Positions 11,607-23,462 of a stretch of DNA of 64,000 nucleotides are shown here, piece by piece (position 1 is the stretch's first letter; every line of letters begins with the position of its first letter). This DNA is from Morella rubra (Eukaryota; Streptophyta; Magnoliopsida; Fagales; Myricaceae). Location of the stretch: positions 18,433,218-18,497,217 of the forward strand of contig CM025856.1 of NCBI GenBank assembly GCA_003952965.2, in the 5' to 3' direction. A program made the position numbers and the translations under genes. The notes beneath the pieces were generated by a model. It was not told where the DNA came from and searched no databases. It worked only from the letters and a program-made list of their open reading frames with translations.

Positions 11607-14600
11607 ATGGCTTCAGAATTCATCTTCAAGGTTCACTTCGGAGGCAGGTTCGAGAGGCAGCTTGGATGTAATTACGTTGGTGGAGATATTAGTGTGTACG
11701 ACGAACCGTATGATCCGGATTATCTTTCCTTCATCGAAGTTGAGACAATTGTGAAGACTTACGGCTACAACGTTGGAGACTTGATATACTATAAGGAACC
11801 ACGAAAAAGTTTGGATGAGGGGTTGAGGTTAGTGTCATCAGATCATGATGTCCTTCAAATGGTGAAATGTCATGAAGGAGAACAAGTGGTTGTACTATAT
11901 CTCCAATCATTTGCTGGTAGGAGTGAAGGTGATGAGAACAATGAGTTTGAAGGAGACATTGATGAATAGGCGGAGAGGTGTCGAATAGGGGCGAATGATC
12001 CCTTTTGGAATGCAGTACTAAGCTCAGATGATGAGCTGTTTGATGTTGAAGTTGACCCATATCATGGAGACAATAGTGGTGCGGGCCCCTCAAGTCATGG
12101 TACTGACTCGGCATGCGAGAATGAGGTCGTGGATGAGACCATACATGGCACTGAAAGAGGGAAGATGCCAATGACAGAGGAGGAGGAGCACGTGTCAGAT
12201 GGAGGTATTTCCATTAAGAATCTTCTTACTGTTGTTGGTTTAAAATAGTTTCTCTTGAACTTGATTTGTAGACTGAAGTGTTATGTTGTGTCCAAATACA
12301 GGTGATGATAAAGGTATGGACAGAAGTGATATTCTGGAGTCACCTTCGAAGATTGATTACGAAGTGGAGACACTAGATTTGAACCCAGGCCAAGAATTCT
12401 ACCACATGGATATCGTCAATCTGGTTTTGAAGCTTGGTATGAAATTTCCATCTACAACATTATTTAGAGATTGTGTTCGAGAGTTGAATATTAACAATGG
12501 GAAGGATGTGAAGTTCACAAAAAACAATGGAGATAAGGTGATCATCATATGTCAAGATGCACCCAGATGCGAGTATAGGGTCTATGGGAGGTGGATGAAA
12601 GAGGAGAAGAACTTCCAAGTAAGAAGTTTCAACCCTGATCATAGGTGTACTCGTAAATATAAGAGTTCTCTCGTAAACTCCAAGTTCATCGCTGAGAAAT
12701 ACATTGAAAAATTCAAGAGTCAACCAAATATGCTGATTCAGGCTGTTGTTGGAGACTTTAAAAGACAATGGAGGGTTGATATGAATGACAGTCAAGTTTA
12801 TCGAGCACGGAGGAAGGCTCGGTCTATCATATTTGGGAAGCATAAGGAGCAATATCGTCGATTATGGGACTATGCAGCAACCATTAGAGAGACAAATCCA
12901 GGGAGTTGTGTGCTGATTAAGGTTGATCGATCAATTTTGGCCTGCAGCATGCCACCCACTTTTGAACGAATGTACCTCTCTCTGGCAGCAATGAGAGATG
13001 GGTTCAAGATTGGGTGCAGGCCCGTAATCGGTCTCGATGGGTGCCACTTGAAGGGCCCTTTGAAGGGTTAGTTGTTGAGTGCTATCAACAGAGATGCAAA
13101 TGACAACATGTACCCCATCGCCATTGCTGCTGTTGAGGCTGAGACAAAAGACACATGGTTCTTAGAGACACTTGTCTTAGACTTGGGACAACAACCTACG
13201 CATGGATGGACATTTATTTTCGACCGTCAGAAAGTTAGTCTTGTTTTGGTTGATTCACTTTGTTTATGTTCATATTGTTATATGATTGAGCCTGTAAATG
13301 AATTGATGTCTTTGTAGGGTTTGATATCGAGCTTTGAGGCTGTGATGCCTTTGTCAGACCATCGAATATGCCTCCGGCATCTCTATGCCAATTTCAGAGA
13401 CACTAGACACAAGGGAGTTGCACTGAAAGGCAGACTTTGGGCTGTAGCATTAGCTTATACGGAAAGACAATTCAATACTGAGATGGCAGAACTGAAGAAA
13501 CTCAGTGAAGACACATGGAAGTATCTGTCTAAGGTTGATCCAAGCATGTGGTCCAGAGCTTAGTTTCATACTTACTCCAAATCTGACCTGTTGGTGAACA
13601 ACCTCAGTGAGTGCTTTAACACATATATTATGAAGGCTTGGGATAAGCCAATTGTAACTATGTTTGAGATTATTCGCAAAAAATTAATGAGACGGTATCA
13701 ACTAAAGAGGGATGGCATGAGGAAGCATGACCACTTTTTGTGCCCGAAGATTCTACAAAAGCTCGACGCCATTGGGCTAGAATCTTGCCACTGCCTTCCA
13801 ACATATGCTGGCCAGGGACTGTTCGAGGTGGAACATAGGCATCAACAGTTTGTGGTTGATATCCAAAACCGTACCTGTGGTTGTAGAAAATGGGACATGA
13901 CCAGAATTCCATGTGCCCACGCTTTTTCTACCATTCTATATGATGGAGGCAAGCTAGAGGACTATGTACATCCATACTACAGCAAAGATATGTACCTATT
14001 GTCCTATGACCCCATTATCTACCCAATGCCAAGCGAGGAGCAATGGGTCAAAACAACTTACGAAGAAATGGAGCCTCCAGTGGTGAGGACGCAACCGGGT
14101 TGACCTAAGAAGCTTCGAGTACGAGCTCCCGATGAGCCAAGAAACCCACATAAACTCAGTAGAGTAGGATTGCGAGGTTGGTGCACGAAATGTTTGCAGT
14201 CTGGCCATAATGCAAGGACTTGTCCTCGGCGAAAGGCGGCTGCCTAGAGGTTTGCAGCAATGGGTGCTGCCAATGCACCATTTATGGGTAGTGTTGGGCC
14301 TTCTATGCATCACATGGATGTCGATGATGTGAGTTTTTATTTCTGATTTGTCAGATGCAATGCAAATGTTTCCATTTATTTTTCTCAGTTACTCTGATTT
14401 CAAATTTATGTTACATATAGGTGACAACTAATCCAACTGAGTCAGAGTTTAGTCAACATGCAATGGAGTCAGAAACCGACATCGTAAGCCACCTCATTTT
14501 CTTTGTTATGAGAATGTTAACAAAATTTTAAAGTTGCTTAAATATTAGTATTTGGCTATGTGTCATAGTTGTATATCTATCCAGAGCATGATCAGTTTCA

Positions 14601-15574
14601 TGGACATGCTACAGAGATGGAAACCGAGGTCGTAATCACATCACAGCCAGCTGAACGTTCCCCAAAAGTATGGCTAGACAGATTTTTTTTCTTTTACATG
14701 GTCAGAGTTAAATTCTAATAGTGCTGGCCAGGTGTCATTAAATTTGATATTTCTAAATTATTTGCTAAACATTCTAAAAAGAGCAAGGGAAAGGCTGGTG
14801 GGAGTGCATGTTAGCCTGCTGGACTAACAACAAAGGTATGACTAATAGATGTTTAAACATTTGTTAGCTTTAGTTGATTTAGGAGTAGAAATTGATTTGG
14901 CCATTAAATTAAGTAATCAGTATCTATATTATAGTCAGTCATATATGTCAGTGTTACATATATATATTGCCTGACTAAATAAATAAAATGGTAGTGCTTT
15001 TTGCTTACAAGTTTGAGTTCAGTGAAGCTTTACCATTTTACCATAATAAACATATACTTTGCATCTCAGCCATCTTACCATAAGTCCGCAGCCATTGGAG
15101 GGAGTGCATCTTAATGAGCAGGTTAAATTAGTATATTGTGTATTCATTGTTATGCCCCACAATGGTAGTTAACACAAACATGTAGACTAATGGCATTTGC
15201 AATTATTCTTGAAGGCTGCTGGTAGAGTGAGTTCATCACAACTTGCAACAGGGATTGCATCACGGATAAGGGCACGCCAAGCTGAAAGGAGAGCCTCTCA
15301 ACGGTTGAGGGGCAACGTGAGTAGTGGACAGCCTGCTAGAGAACCAATTATGGTTGACTTAACAATAGACGAAGCTAGCCAAGAAACGCGAACAGGTGTT
15401 AGATGTGCATGGGGCAATCCTAGAGCTCGGGGGTCCCAAATCGTCTCCGCAACTGTTGCTTCGAGATTCAAACCCAGAGAAAACTCTTCAAGGGTTGTTG
15501 TACCAAACATAGAGCAAGCACTCAAGAGGATAAAGGATAAGCAAAAAAAGAAGCTACCTGTTTGGCAAAATTAA
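11607..15574 (+). pseudogene. MURA-type MULE transposase (decayed)
   Basis: The product would cut and paste the element. Domains in order: a PB1-like N-terminal domain (11607-11969, starting MASEFIFKVHFGGRF); an acidic linker; the MuDR N-terminal region (from about 12283, with FRDCVRELNINNGKDVKF at 12466); the DDE core with first Asp in IGLDGCHLKG (13036-13038) and second in FDRQK (13222-13224). Then come a SWIM zinc finger CXCX(n)CXH (13876-13920) and a CX2CX4HX4C zinc knuckle (14182-14223). An intron at 13234-13317 joins FDRQK to GLISSFEAV. In-frame stops at 11967, 13069, 13561, 14101 and 14245 kill it. A last exon-like frame, Arg-rich, ends at 15574. Confidence 0.9.
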
Positions 15575-16519
15575 ACTCAGTTTCAGTTTGTGGTTTTTGT
15601 TGTTTAGGACAAGTTGTGTTGGTCTTTTGAAGAGGTGTTGGATTGTTGTTTTGTAAATAGACCTTATTTTGGTGGATGGGATTCTGGCTTGAAGCTATTA
15701 GATTTTTTTGTTTTGGATGTTCTGAGAACTTGATGTTGAAATGTAGATGCTAAACAGATGATGTAAATGCATATGGATGTATTGAAAGTTATGGATATGA
15801 TGTGGATGTTATCTTAGAATGAAAGGATGTCATTATACTAATAATTACTGTTTGTTTCCCTGTATGCTTTTAGGTACCACCTCAGGATTACTAAATATAC
15901 TATTGTACAAGATTTATAGTCAAACAATGTTACCTTATTACCTTCAAACAAGAGTATGGGACAGAACCTATGTTTGCCAATTAGGGATGAGAATGACTTT
16001 TTAGCTTGGACTAGATACGTATGTTTTGTGCTTTTATCTTCGAACATGCAAGAAAATGCTTCATAGTCTCTGATTTTGATCTGACTTTTCATGCCCAAGT
16101 ATTATTCTTTTTTAAACCATTCGTGTTATCCTCTAAGAGAGCAAAACTATGGGAGTACAAACTCACGGTTTGCATATCAACCAACAAAGGAAAATTATAG
16201 ATTTTGAAACTCAAAGGAATCACATGAACTCACAAAGTGTGGTCTGGAAGGGTTTTGACATTATCCATACTCAAAACATTGACATTTCAAAAGAAAACAA
16301 AATACTTAAGAGTAACATTTCAGAACCAAAGTTGACACATATAACATACCCTAAATTTAAGACATTCAATACCTAAAGTTCACACACCCGGTCAGCACTC
16401 AAAGTTTGCACATTCATGTCAATGTTGGCCTCTCATTAGAGTGAGACCCTCTAAGGAAACCAGAAAAAATACACACTGAAAAAATGCCATGACAACACTA
16501 AGGCCTTCCTATAGTAATG
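15575..16519. other. Spacer between the two convergent MULE genes
   Basis: AT-rich sequence following the transposase stop. The first about 250 bp probably hold its 3' UTR. No third gene is recognisable. Confidence 0.4.
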
Positions 16520-17175
16520 TCACTCTTGCTGGTGTTTAGACTTTCTGGATTCCATCTCACGGCGAAGTTTTTCCTTGTGTTTAGACTTTATGGATTCCAT
16601 CTCACGGTGAAGTTCTTCCTCGTGTTTAGACTTCATGGATTCCATATCACGGCAAATTTCTGCCACTTCAAGAACCAAAGATGAGTGTTCACTTGCAATA
16701 TTTGGGTCACGGCAAATTTCTGCCACTTCAAGAACCAAAGATGCGTGTTCGCTTGCAATATTTGGGTCAGTAGTTGCTACGTTGCTGGTGGCCTCCATGT
16801 TCGCCCTTTCATGCTTCTCCCGTAAGTGTCTTAAAACTCTTCTTCCATGGCTGCACATAGGAGGATCATACCAGCTGAAGAAATTGCAAGATCGCCCATA
16901 CTGCAGCCAAAATAGTTTTGTCAGAAGCAAGGACTTTGGGTTTCGATAACAATATGTAGTTTGATTGGTTAGTGGTGAAGAAAAAAAAAATTTACAACCT
17001 TATTATACCTTGTGATTGACACAGCCAAAGAATCTTCAGCCGAAATTTCCTTCGGTGTAAGCAGTTTTCAAAGACGCTTCAACTGAACAGTCACACATTG
17101 GGTATCTAAATGATGATCCATTTCCAGCAGTACATGTGCTTCCACTACTAGGGGATAAATCTCTGTCCAAGATTG
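16520..17175 (-). pseudogene. GRF-type zinc-finger protein gene carried by the MULE (decayed)
   Basis: Two exons on the minus strand. Exon 1 (about 17175-17009) contains CDCSVEASLKTAYTEGNFG, a TGA, then RFFGC. Exon 2 (16900-16520) contains CNFFSWYDPPMC. Donor (CACAAG|GTATAA) and acceptor (CTGCAG|TAT) are good and the frame is kept. Together these are the signature CXC...GRRFFGC...CXFFXWXDPPMC of plant GRF zinc fingers, proposed nucleic-acid-binding modules. The stop stands where the conserved first Arg of GRR belongs (CGA to TGA). The tail holds two 20-residue repeats, then three 15-residue charged repeats of MES-KSKH type, likely a coiled coil. The true start is uncertain. Confidence 0.75.
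16531..16769. repeat. Two kinds of in-frame tandem repeats in the GRF gene tail
   Basis: 45-bp units containing GGATTCCAT recur at 16547, 16592 and 16637. A 60-bp unit beginning TCACGGCAAATTTCTGCC recurs at 16647 and 16707. Both periods are multiples of three, so they lengthen the protein without breaking frame. Confidence 0.88.
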
Positions 17176-18224
17176 CAAGCGTAATCACGTGAGATATAAA
17201 TAGTTAAATAGTTTCTCACACTTGGATGGCAAAGTGCAACTAACTAAATGTCCACCAATCAACCTCATGTATAGGTTATGGAGAAATGTAATCTTTTCAA
17301 ATGTGAATTTTTATTTTGATTGAGAAAGGAAAGATTTTAATAAATTAAAACGTAAACAGAATGACAGGGCAATAAGTAAGCAGTAAACAACTAGAAATGA
17401 AAGGTAGGTCCAATTTTGTGGCATGAATCATGATTGTAAAAGCAATGCCAACAACTAATTGTCTAAAATATTCTTATATTCCTTTCATAAAGTTCTTAAA
17501 ATAACTTTAAACGGTTCTAAATGGTTCTCCCACAAAATGGGTAATATGTTACTTTTGTTTAGGCTTACTTAACTTAGCAGAACAGATCACAAGTTGTGGG
17601 CAATCCTAATCTGCCATAGAATGATAGTTGGAGTCCAAAAAGGTTCCAAAATAGAGTTAGACAAGTTATTCGATTTCATTCTTCAGTTAGACCCCAATAT
17701 CACCTTTAATGGAACAAGATGGACAAGTAGCATAAAATAATCTCTTCGTATAATAGTATAGAGCTTGTAAGGGATGGGTGGTGTTATTATCATAAAGGGT
17801 TATGCAATTCATCCATTTGGAGGCCTATACGCTTATCCAACAATTAAGTAAAAAATGAGCAAAACCTAAAGTCAGATTTATAGCTTCTCTACCGGTTTGA
17901 CGCCATCTTCACAAAGGTGCTGAGTTCAGATCTAGCTGTTTTGCGCAATGCAAAGTTGCCCAGTGCTTCACCCGAATGCCTTCCTCATGGGTTAGAGAAA
18001 GAAATGACGATTGGGAGCAAGAAAGTTGCCCAAGCTTGAACGATCATCTTCGGTAGCGAGATTTGGATTGTTCGTGGGTTAGACAAATATTTGACAAAAA
18101 ATGGGTATGTGATTGATAAGGCCTGTACGTGGGTTCGGGGATCATATTTAGTTTGAAGCTAATTATAATATGAGGGGCATTTTAGTAATCGAATTTACCA
18201 TGTTCATTTTGAAGTAAATTATGT
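17176..18224. other. MULE right internal region without a recognised gene
   Basis: AT-rich. It may contain the promoter and leader of the minus-strand GRF gene. I see no further coding signal. Confidence 0.4.
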
Positions 18225-18436
18225 TTTGGCGTCAAGGGCAGTATCGTAAACTCACGTAGAGGTCAGTCACGCGCCTCTCACGTTTTGACGAAATCGTCAA
18301 CTTAGACGGTTAATTTGGGGTCGAGGTCCAATGTGACAAAATGTGATATATAATGGGTCCAATGTCTCAAAAATAAAACATCGGGGTACAAAGTGTAAAT
18401 GACCCCAAAGATAAGGGGGCAAAGTGTATTTAACCC
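18225..18436 (-). repeat. MULE right terminal inverted repeat
   Basis: Reverse complement of the left repeat, longer by 31 bp at 18389-18419. It ends GTGTATTTAACCC at 18436, directly before the 9-bp duplication. Confidence 0.92.
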
Positions 18437-18445
18437 TTTATTTAA
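18437..18445. repeat. Right 9-bp target-site duplication of the MULE
   Basis: TTTATTTAA, identical to 9545-9553. Confidence 0.92.
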
Positions 18446-20700
18446 ATAGTTTACTTCTATGTTTTCCAGTCGGATAGTAGTCTCATGATTTTCAGACGTT
18501 TTTGGTGAAAACATCATCGTTTTCACTATGGTATAAATTTATGCTGTCTGTTAGAATTTATTCGGACGGCTTATCCAAGCAGTCCAAACGCCTTTTTATA
18601 TTTGGTTTGCATATTTGTTTTCTTTATTCACTGTTCGAACGGCTCTCATTAGCTGTTCGAACGTGTGTGGTGGAAACGTCATCATTTTCACTAAGTGTTT
18701 ATATAATGCTATCTGTTTGCATGGTGCTACAAACGGTCACCTAACCATGCGAACATTTTTTTTTTAGTGCGAACACCTTTTCTAACTGTGCAACCGCTTT
18801 TCCTAAACGTGCAAATGCTTTTGTACAGATTCCAAAAAAATGAGTAAGTGTTCGCATTTCGATGCCTGGGCTTCCAGTAGCTAGCTTAATCCTAAGCAAG
18901 CTTTCGCTCCACCTCTATCATTGGAGCAACATACAATGATTATTGTGTCCCGCTCCATCGTTATTGAGTGGCAGATCTAGTTGACTGATTTCAACGATCT
19001 TCGATATGAGGATCAGACGCTTCCGGAAGTGGTGGAACAGGTGGGTTAGGTACCGTTCCTCCAGAGGACAGGCTATGCATCCATGGATCTTGTGCGATAA
19101 TTCTATGCTGCTATACTTCGGGTGGTGAACATCTCAGAGCCTATTATTAAGGTCATCGTCCGTAACACTCAAGTCACATTCAGTTTGGACGAGCTAGCGA
19201 GGTTCATGTGATCCTATGCTACTGCATCGACCTGAAGAAGCACACGACTGAGCTTGCTTTTCACCAGGCCGAGTTCATGTACTTGGTTGCAAGAGGGGAG
19301 CTAGTCGATCTGGCATTATACATCTACCAGTCCGTCCGTGCAAATGCCCTGAATACTGATGCGGCCATTTCCTTGCTGTACGGTCTTTTATTGACTCAGT
19401 TTCTGCATGCTATACTGGTACCCGAGGGTCCTAACGAGACAAAGGCATTTCCACTTGGACCGATCAACAAGAATACGCTCTCACGTTCGATAGCCCATAC
19501 AGCGTGAGCAATTGTTGGTAGACAACAAGAGCAGCCTCAGGGATTAAGGAGCAGGATCCTGGATCCTGGGTGGTAGATCTAATGGCCGAGCTGAGTGAGA
19601 CTGTGCGATCGGTCATGCAGCCCACCCATCAAATGCTAAGTGACATCAATGCTTGACTTACTGCTTTGATCAGATCTGAAGGACGTGGCATCCGGGACCC
19701 AGTTATATGCCCTGACTCTGTGGGTTGGTGTGATAGAGGACCACATGACCAGTGTACGTGCAGTTCTACATCTTGTGGATCAGGAGGAGCAGTAGTAGTT
19801 TATATTATTTATTATTTATTATGTTTTAAGGACATGTATTGGGATTTATTTAATGTTATTTTGATTATATTATGTTTTGAGGATATTTGGTATATTTATG
19901 TTATTTCCATTTATTCATCCTTTGTACAACATGTTAATTAATGTTGTATTCCTCATTTTGTTACACTCCTTCAAATTTTGAAACTACTATCTAATACACT
20001 CAAGGTTAAGGTTATTTATGTTATTAAAACACTTTGGCTATTTAAAAGTTGCTAATAAATTGAATAGTATGAGCTAAAAAAAAAGGTGTCGTATTGTATA
20101 AGAAAACCATTCGGACGGTATTGTACTTCATCCGGATGTGTTCGTTTATGATCATTTGCTTGCACGTATATTGAGAGACGCTGTCGTTTAGGGATTAAGT
20201 TAGCGTTTGGACGAAAAATAGCACGTGCGAACGGCATTAAATTTTAGGCGGCAAAGAATTCCCTTGAAAACTTATACACGTAGGTGTCGACACGGGTTTA
20301 AGGGTGTCCGAACAGCTCTTATGTGGATGAAAGATCTGAAATCACAGACAGTTCACATAACGGGAAGAAATTTATCAAATTTGCAATTTGAGAAAGTGGA
20401 GAAGAGAGGAGCTGATTTTGGGCGTTCAATCTAACTAAAATAATAATAAGGGAGTTTGGGGTTGGTTGTGATGTGTTTATATTGGAATGTTTGCGATTTG
20501 AGTTGATTTTGGAATGATTTTGTTAAGATTTTGGCATCTACTCGTCGAAGAACAATGTTGTTCGACAACCGCAGTCTGGACGGATTATGTTCCATTTGGA
20601 TGCTCTTTTTTAGTTCGAACGCTTTGATAAAGATGTCTAAACACTCATATGTATGGTTCGGACGTTTCTAACTCTGTCCAAACGGTTTCTGCTGTTATGT
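18446..20700. mobile_element. CACTA-like TTCGGAC-motif element, right part
   Basis: Motifs such as ATTCGGACGGC, CTGTTCGAACGGC and GTCCGAACAGC resume at once after the MULE (18540-18680), stop over a coding-like patch, and return at 20108-20690. This mirrors the left side. No matching inverted terminus ending TTGTAGTG was found to the right, so the right end is deleted, diverged or unrecognised. Confidence 0.55.
18840..19800 (+). pseudogene. Decayed ORF within the motif-array element, similar in style to 'putative plant transposon protein'
   Basis: Plus-strand frames read FAPPLSLEQHTMIIVSRS, then FYAAILRVVNISEPIIKVIV, VRNTQVTFSLDELARF, AEFMYLVARGELVDLALYIY and a final Cys-containing tail. The order (FYA...V.V.NTQV.FS.DELA.F) resembles the family called putative plant transposon protein, related to Athila ORF1, but I cannot confirm it. 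Stops at about 19029, 19103, 19209 and 19654 break it. Confidence 0.4.
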
Positions 20701-21988
20701 TTCATGCATTCATTTAGTAGCTTTAGCCTCGTTTAAAAATTACACCAAGTCGGATAACGAACTCGGTGTAATTCTTGAATTTTTCATGTTATGAACAGGT
20801 TGAGTTTACATTATTTATAATGTGCGTAATTGTATTTGCTGTTGTGATAGATATGTTTAGAAATTTCGACGCAAATCTCCTTTTGTCCTTCAAATACACA
20901 TTCAACATTGAGCTTACACAGTCGCCTTCAATGGTGGGTGTTTATGATTAATGTTGTAGGCATGTCTGGGGACTGAGGGAAATGCTGTCGAAATTTCTAA
21001 ATCATCGGTTGCAATGGTCAGGTCAATTACGTACAGTATGCGATATTGTAAACTTGAATGAGATAAGACCTATCACCCGAAGAAAATGAAGTTGAGTATG
21101 AATGTCATCATTGTTTGCATTATTGTTTGTATTTTCGTCTTTGAAGAACAATATGGATAAGAGCTGAATTTTTTAACTTTAGTATTAAATTATATGTTTT
21201 TATTTATTTTAAATATTTATATGTTTTTATTTATTTTAATGACACGTGTCACATTGCAATTGGATGAGAACTTTTTTTTTCCATTCGTTGGGTCTAGTAA
21301 GGTTTGGTACCAAAATGACAAACTCAATGAGCTTTTTTATTTTTCTTTTAAAACCCAGTGAGTTTTTTAAAAAGGAACTAAAACCTAGTGGTACATTCAT
21401 TTTTACCTCGAATATTTAATAATTTTTTTTCTTCGAGAAGCTGAAAAATATATTTAAATAGGATTAAAAAAAAATTCAAGATTCAAAATATTTCTTAAAA
21501 TTATAAATTTTGAGTAGTTAAAAGTTCTGAAGGTTAAAATCTATATGTTCTGCGAAATATAGTATCAGAGTTTTCTCCTCCCCTTTAGTCTTTTGAAACT
21601 CTTTCTTGTTTGTATCTACTTTCTATGATCTCTACATGCATCTTCACAAGATAAATAGTCAATGTAAGAAAAGTCATTAGTTGTAGTTTATGATCTTTGG
21701 CTATTATAAACACACGTATCCTTAGCCAACAAAACCTAATTAAAATTTGCAATCCTTTACCAGTTGAGAATTTCCTGTTGGAAGTGACCATTGTGCGAGT
21801 TGAATTTTCCCTTCTAGATAGACCTATTGGCATTGGTACTTTTATGTGAAACTACGTACACGTTGATAAAGTTTCTTTATTCCTACACACACATTTCCAT
21901 GCCATCTATATCACTAACAATTTTCGTTCAAATTATCCCTTCTCATCTTTTACAAGCTGATGGACTACAGTATTCTGGTTGTTTTCAG
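20701..21988. other. Gene-free stretch between the motif-array element and the PIG-U fragment
   Basis: It contains an AT-rich duplication (TTTTTATTTATTTTAA twice within 21191-21240) and otherwise no recognisable coding or terminal-repeat signal. The right boundary of the CACTA-like element should lie here or nearby. Confidence 0.4.
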
Positions 21989-23462
21989 AGATAATTTCTT
22001 ATGGAGATATTGCTGCTCTTGTTTACTTACGGAATCCTTTCACAATAATCACATGTGTGGGTTTGTCCAAATCCCCAGTTGAAAACTTGGCCATCATTTT
22101 GTCCCTCTATGGAGCATGTAAAAGTAAGATGCTGACAACCATTACTGTTTAAAATTAGTGTTTTTATTGTCTGGTTTCTGCGGGTATGTTTGCCTTTCTC
22201 GTGTTTGTATTTTCTTGACATGGTAGCAATTTATTTTGATGTAATGCTTGTGTGAACTCGAAATGTTTTCACTTTGATCTTTACATAACATTTGTCATTA
22301 CTTCTTTCAATGTTTTCCTGGCATATTTGTGCATGTTTGACTTTGACTTTTTTTTTTCTTTTTTCTTTTTTTCTAAGTTGTGCACGTTGGACTTCAAAAT
22401 ATATGCTTCAGAACACTTTGTGTCCTTGCTTGCTGAAATTGGCTTGAGTAGCAATTAAAGGCTCGATTATTTGAAAGTATCTGTTATTCATTCAAATGAT
22501 ATAGGAACTCACACAATAGGCATTTCCAATGCAAGAGGCCATGCCGGCAAAACGTTGTAAAATATGTATGATCTTATCACAAAAGATTTGTTTCTATTGC
22601 CTCGCAGTGCAGTAATGAATGATTATAAAGATGAAAACAAGCACACAGATGCATAGGATTGAAATCGTCTTATAACTTCATGGAGTTTTTGACTGTCTCA
22701 AGCGTTGCTGTAAAACCTAACTAAGGCACTAATAATCGATTGCTCCATTGAAGGAAGTTGAGGTTCCGTATCATATGGTAATTTTGCCATGCAAGAACGT
22801 CAAAACTAGATGAACTAAGTGCAATTTTTAGTGCTAGTATTATTTTCTCATTGCTGCTGTGAAACTACTTCTCCACGATATAATTTTTCCCAGTGGGACA
22901 AATAGCAATTGACAGGTATATGGATGAAGATTTATTTGAGGCTTGTTTCTGTTATAATTTTTCACTTGCTTTTGAAGCTGTTTTTCTTGATGGAATGCAG
23001 GATTAGCTCCCTTGGCAGCTTTTGGATGGGTCTTGGCAACACATCTCTCCCTGTATCCTGCGATTCTGATTATTCCAGTATGCCTTTTTTTGACTTGTGC
23101 TTGATGGAAACTGTTAATCCTTTTGAAAAAAAAAAACACATACATGAAAATTCCAATACATGCAAATTGGTTCTCTATCATTCATCTTTGTTTCAGGTGA
23201 TCCTTTTATTAGGATATGGTCCAGATACTCCTCCTAGGAAATTGTTCCTGCGAAGAAGATTTGTTGAAGTTGGAGATATTTCTTCAAATGATACAAGTTT
23301 TCAGCAAGAGGAAGTGGTGGATGGACGAGAAGTGCCACATGTTTTCTCGTGGAGACCAGTCATACATTTCTTACTCTGGACTTCTTTGTGGTCAGTCTAT
23401 GTGTTAGTTCTGTGTGGCGTATCTGTTAAACAGTATGGTGGTCTTTGGGAGTTATTTAAAAG
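21989..23462 (+). pseudogene. PIGU: Internal fragment of a PIG-U (GPI transamidase subunit) gene, three exons
   Basis: PIG-U (CDC91) is a multi-spanning ER membrane subunit of the transamidase that attaches GPI anchors. Three exons keep frame and splice signals. 21989-22133 holds GDIAALVYLRNPFTIITCVG and NLAIILSLYGACK. 23001-23077 holds LAPLAAFGWVLATHLSLYP. 23197-23462 holds ILLLGYGPDTPPRKLF, a hydrophilic loop, and WTSLWSVYVLVLCGVSVKQY with YGGLWELFKR. Phases fit (K-R-L across the first junction, P-V across the second). The N-terminal exons and all exons after KR (the expected YGFILTVEDLSPN region) are absent over at least 1.5 kb downstream. The three exons are free of stops, so the copy is recent or the rest lies in diverged sequence. 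I call it a truncated duplicate. Confidence 0.8.

Larger units (their letters stand above)
9554..18436 (+). mobile_element. Mutator-like element (MULE), complete ends, 8.9 kb
   Basis: Both ends read GGGTTAAATACACTTTG inwards and are extended as inverted repeats of about 180-210 bp (9554-9735 and 18225-18436). A perfect 9-bp duplication TTTATTTAA flanks the element. It carries a MURA-type transposase gene on the plus strand and a GRF zinc-finger gene on the minus strand. It lies inside the TTCGGAC-motif element, whose arrays resume directly to its right, so it is the younger insertion. Both genes carry stops, so this copy is not autonomous now. Confidence 0.93.

Noticed and set aside
12460..12852. 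130-codon minus-strand frame
   Set aside because: Shadow of the transposase coding strand.
22840..23181. 113-codon minus-strand frame
   Set aside because: Overlaps the PIG-U exon at 23001-23077 on the other strand; it has no features of its own.
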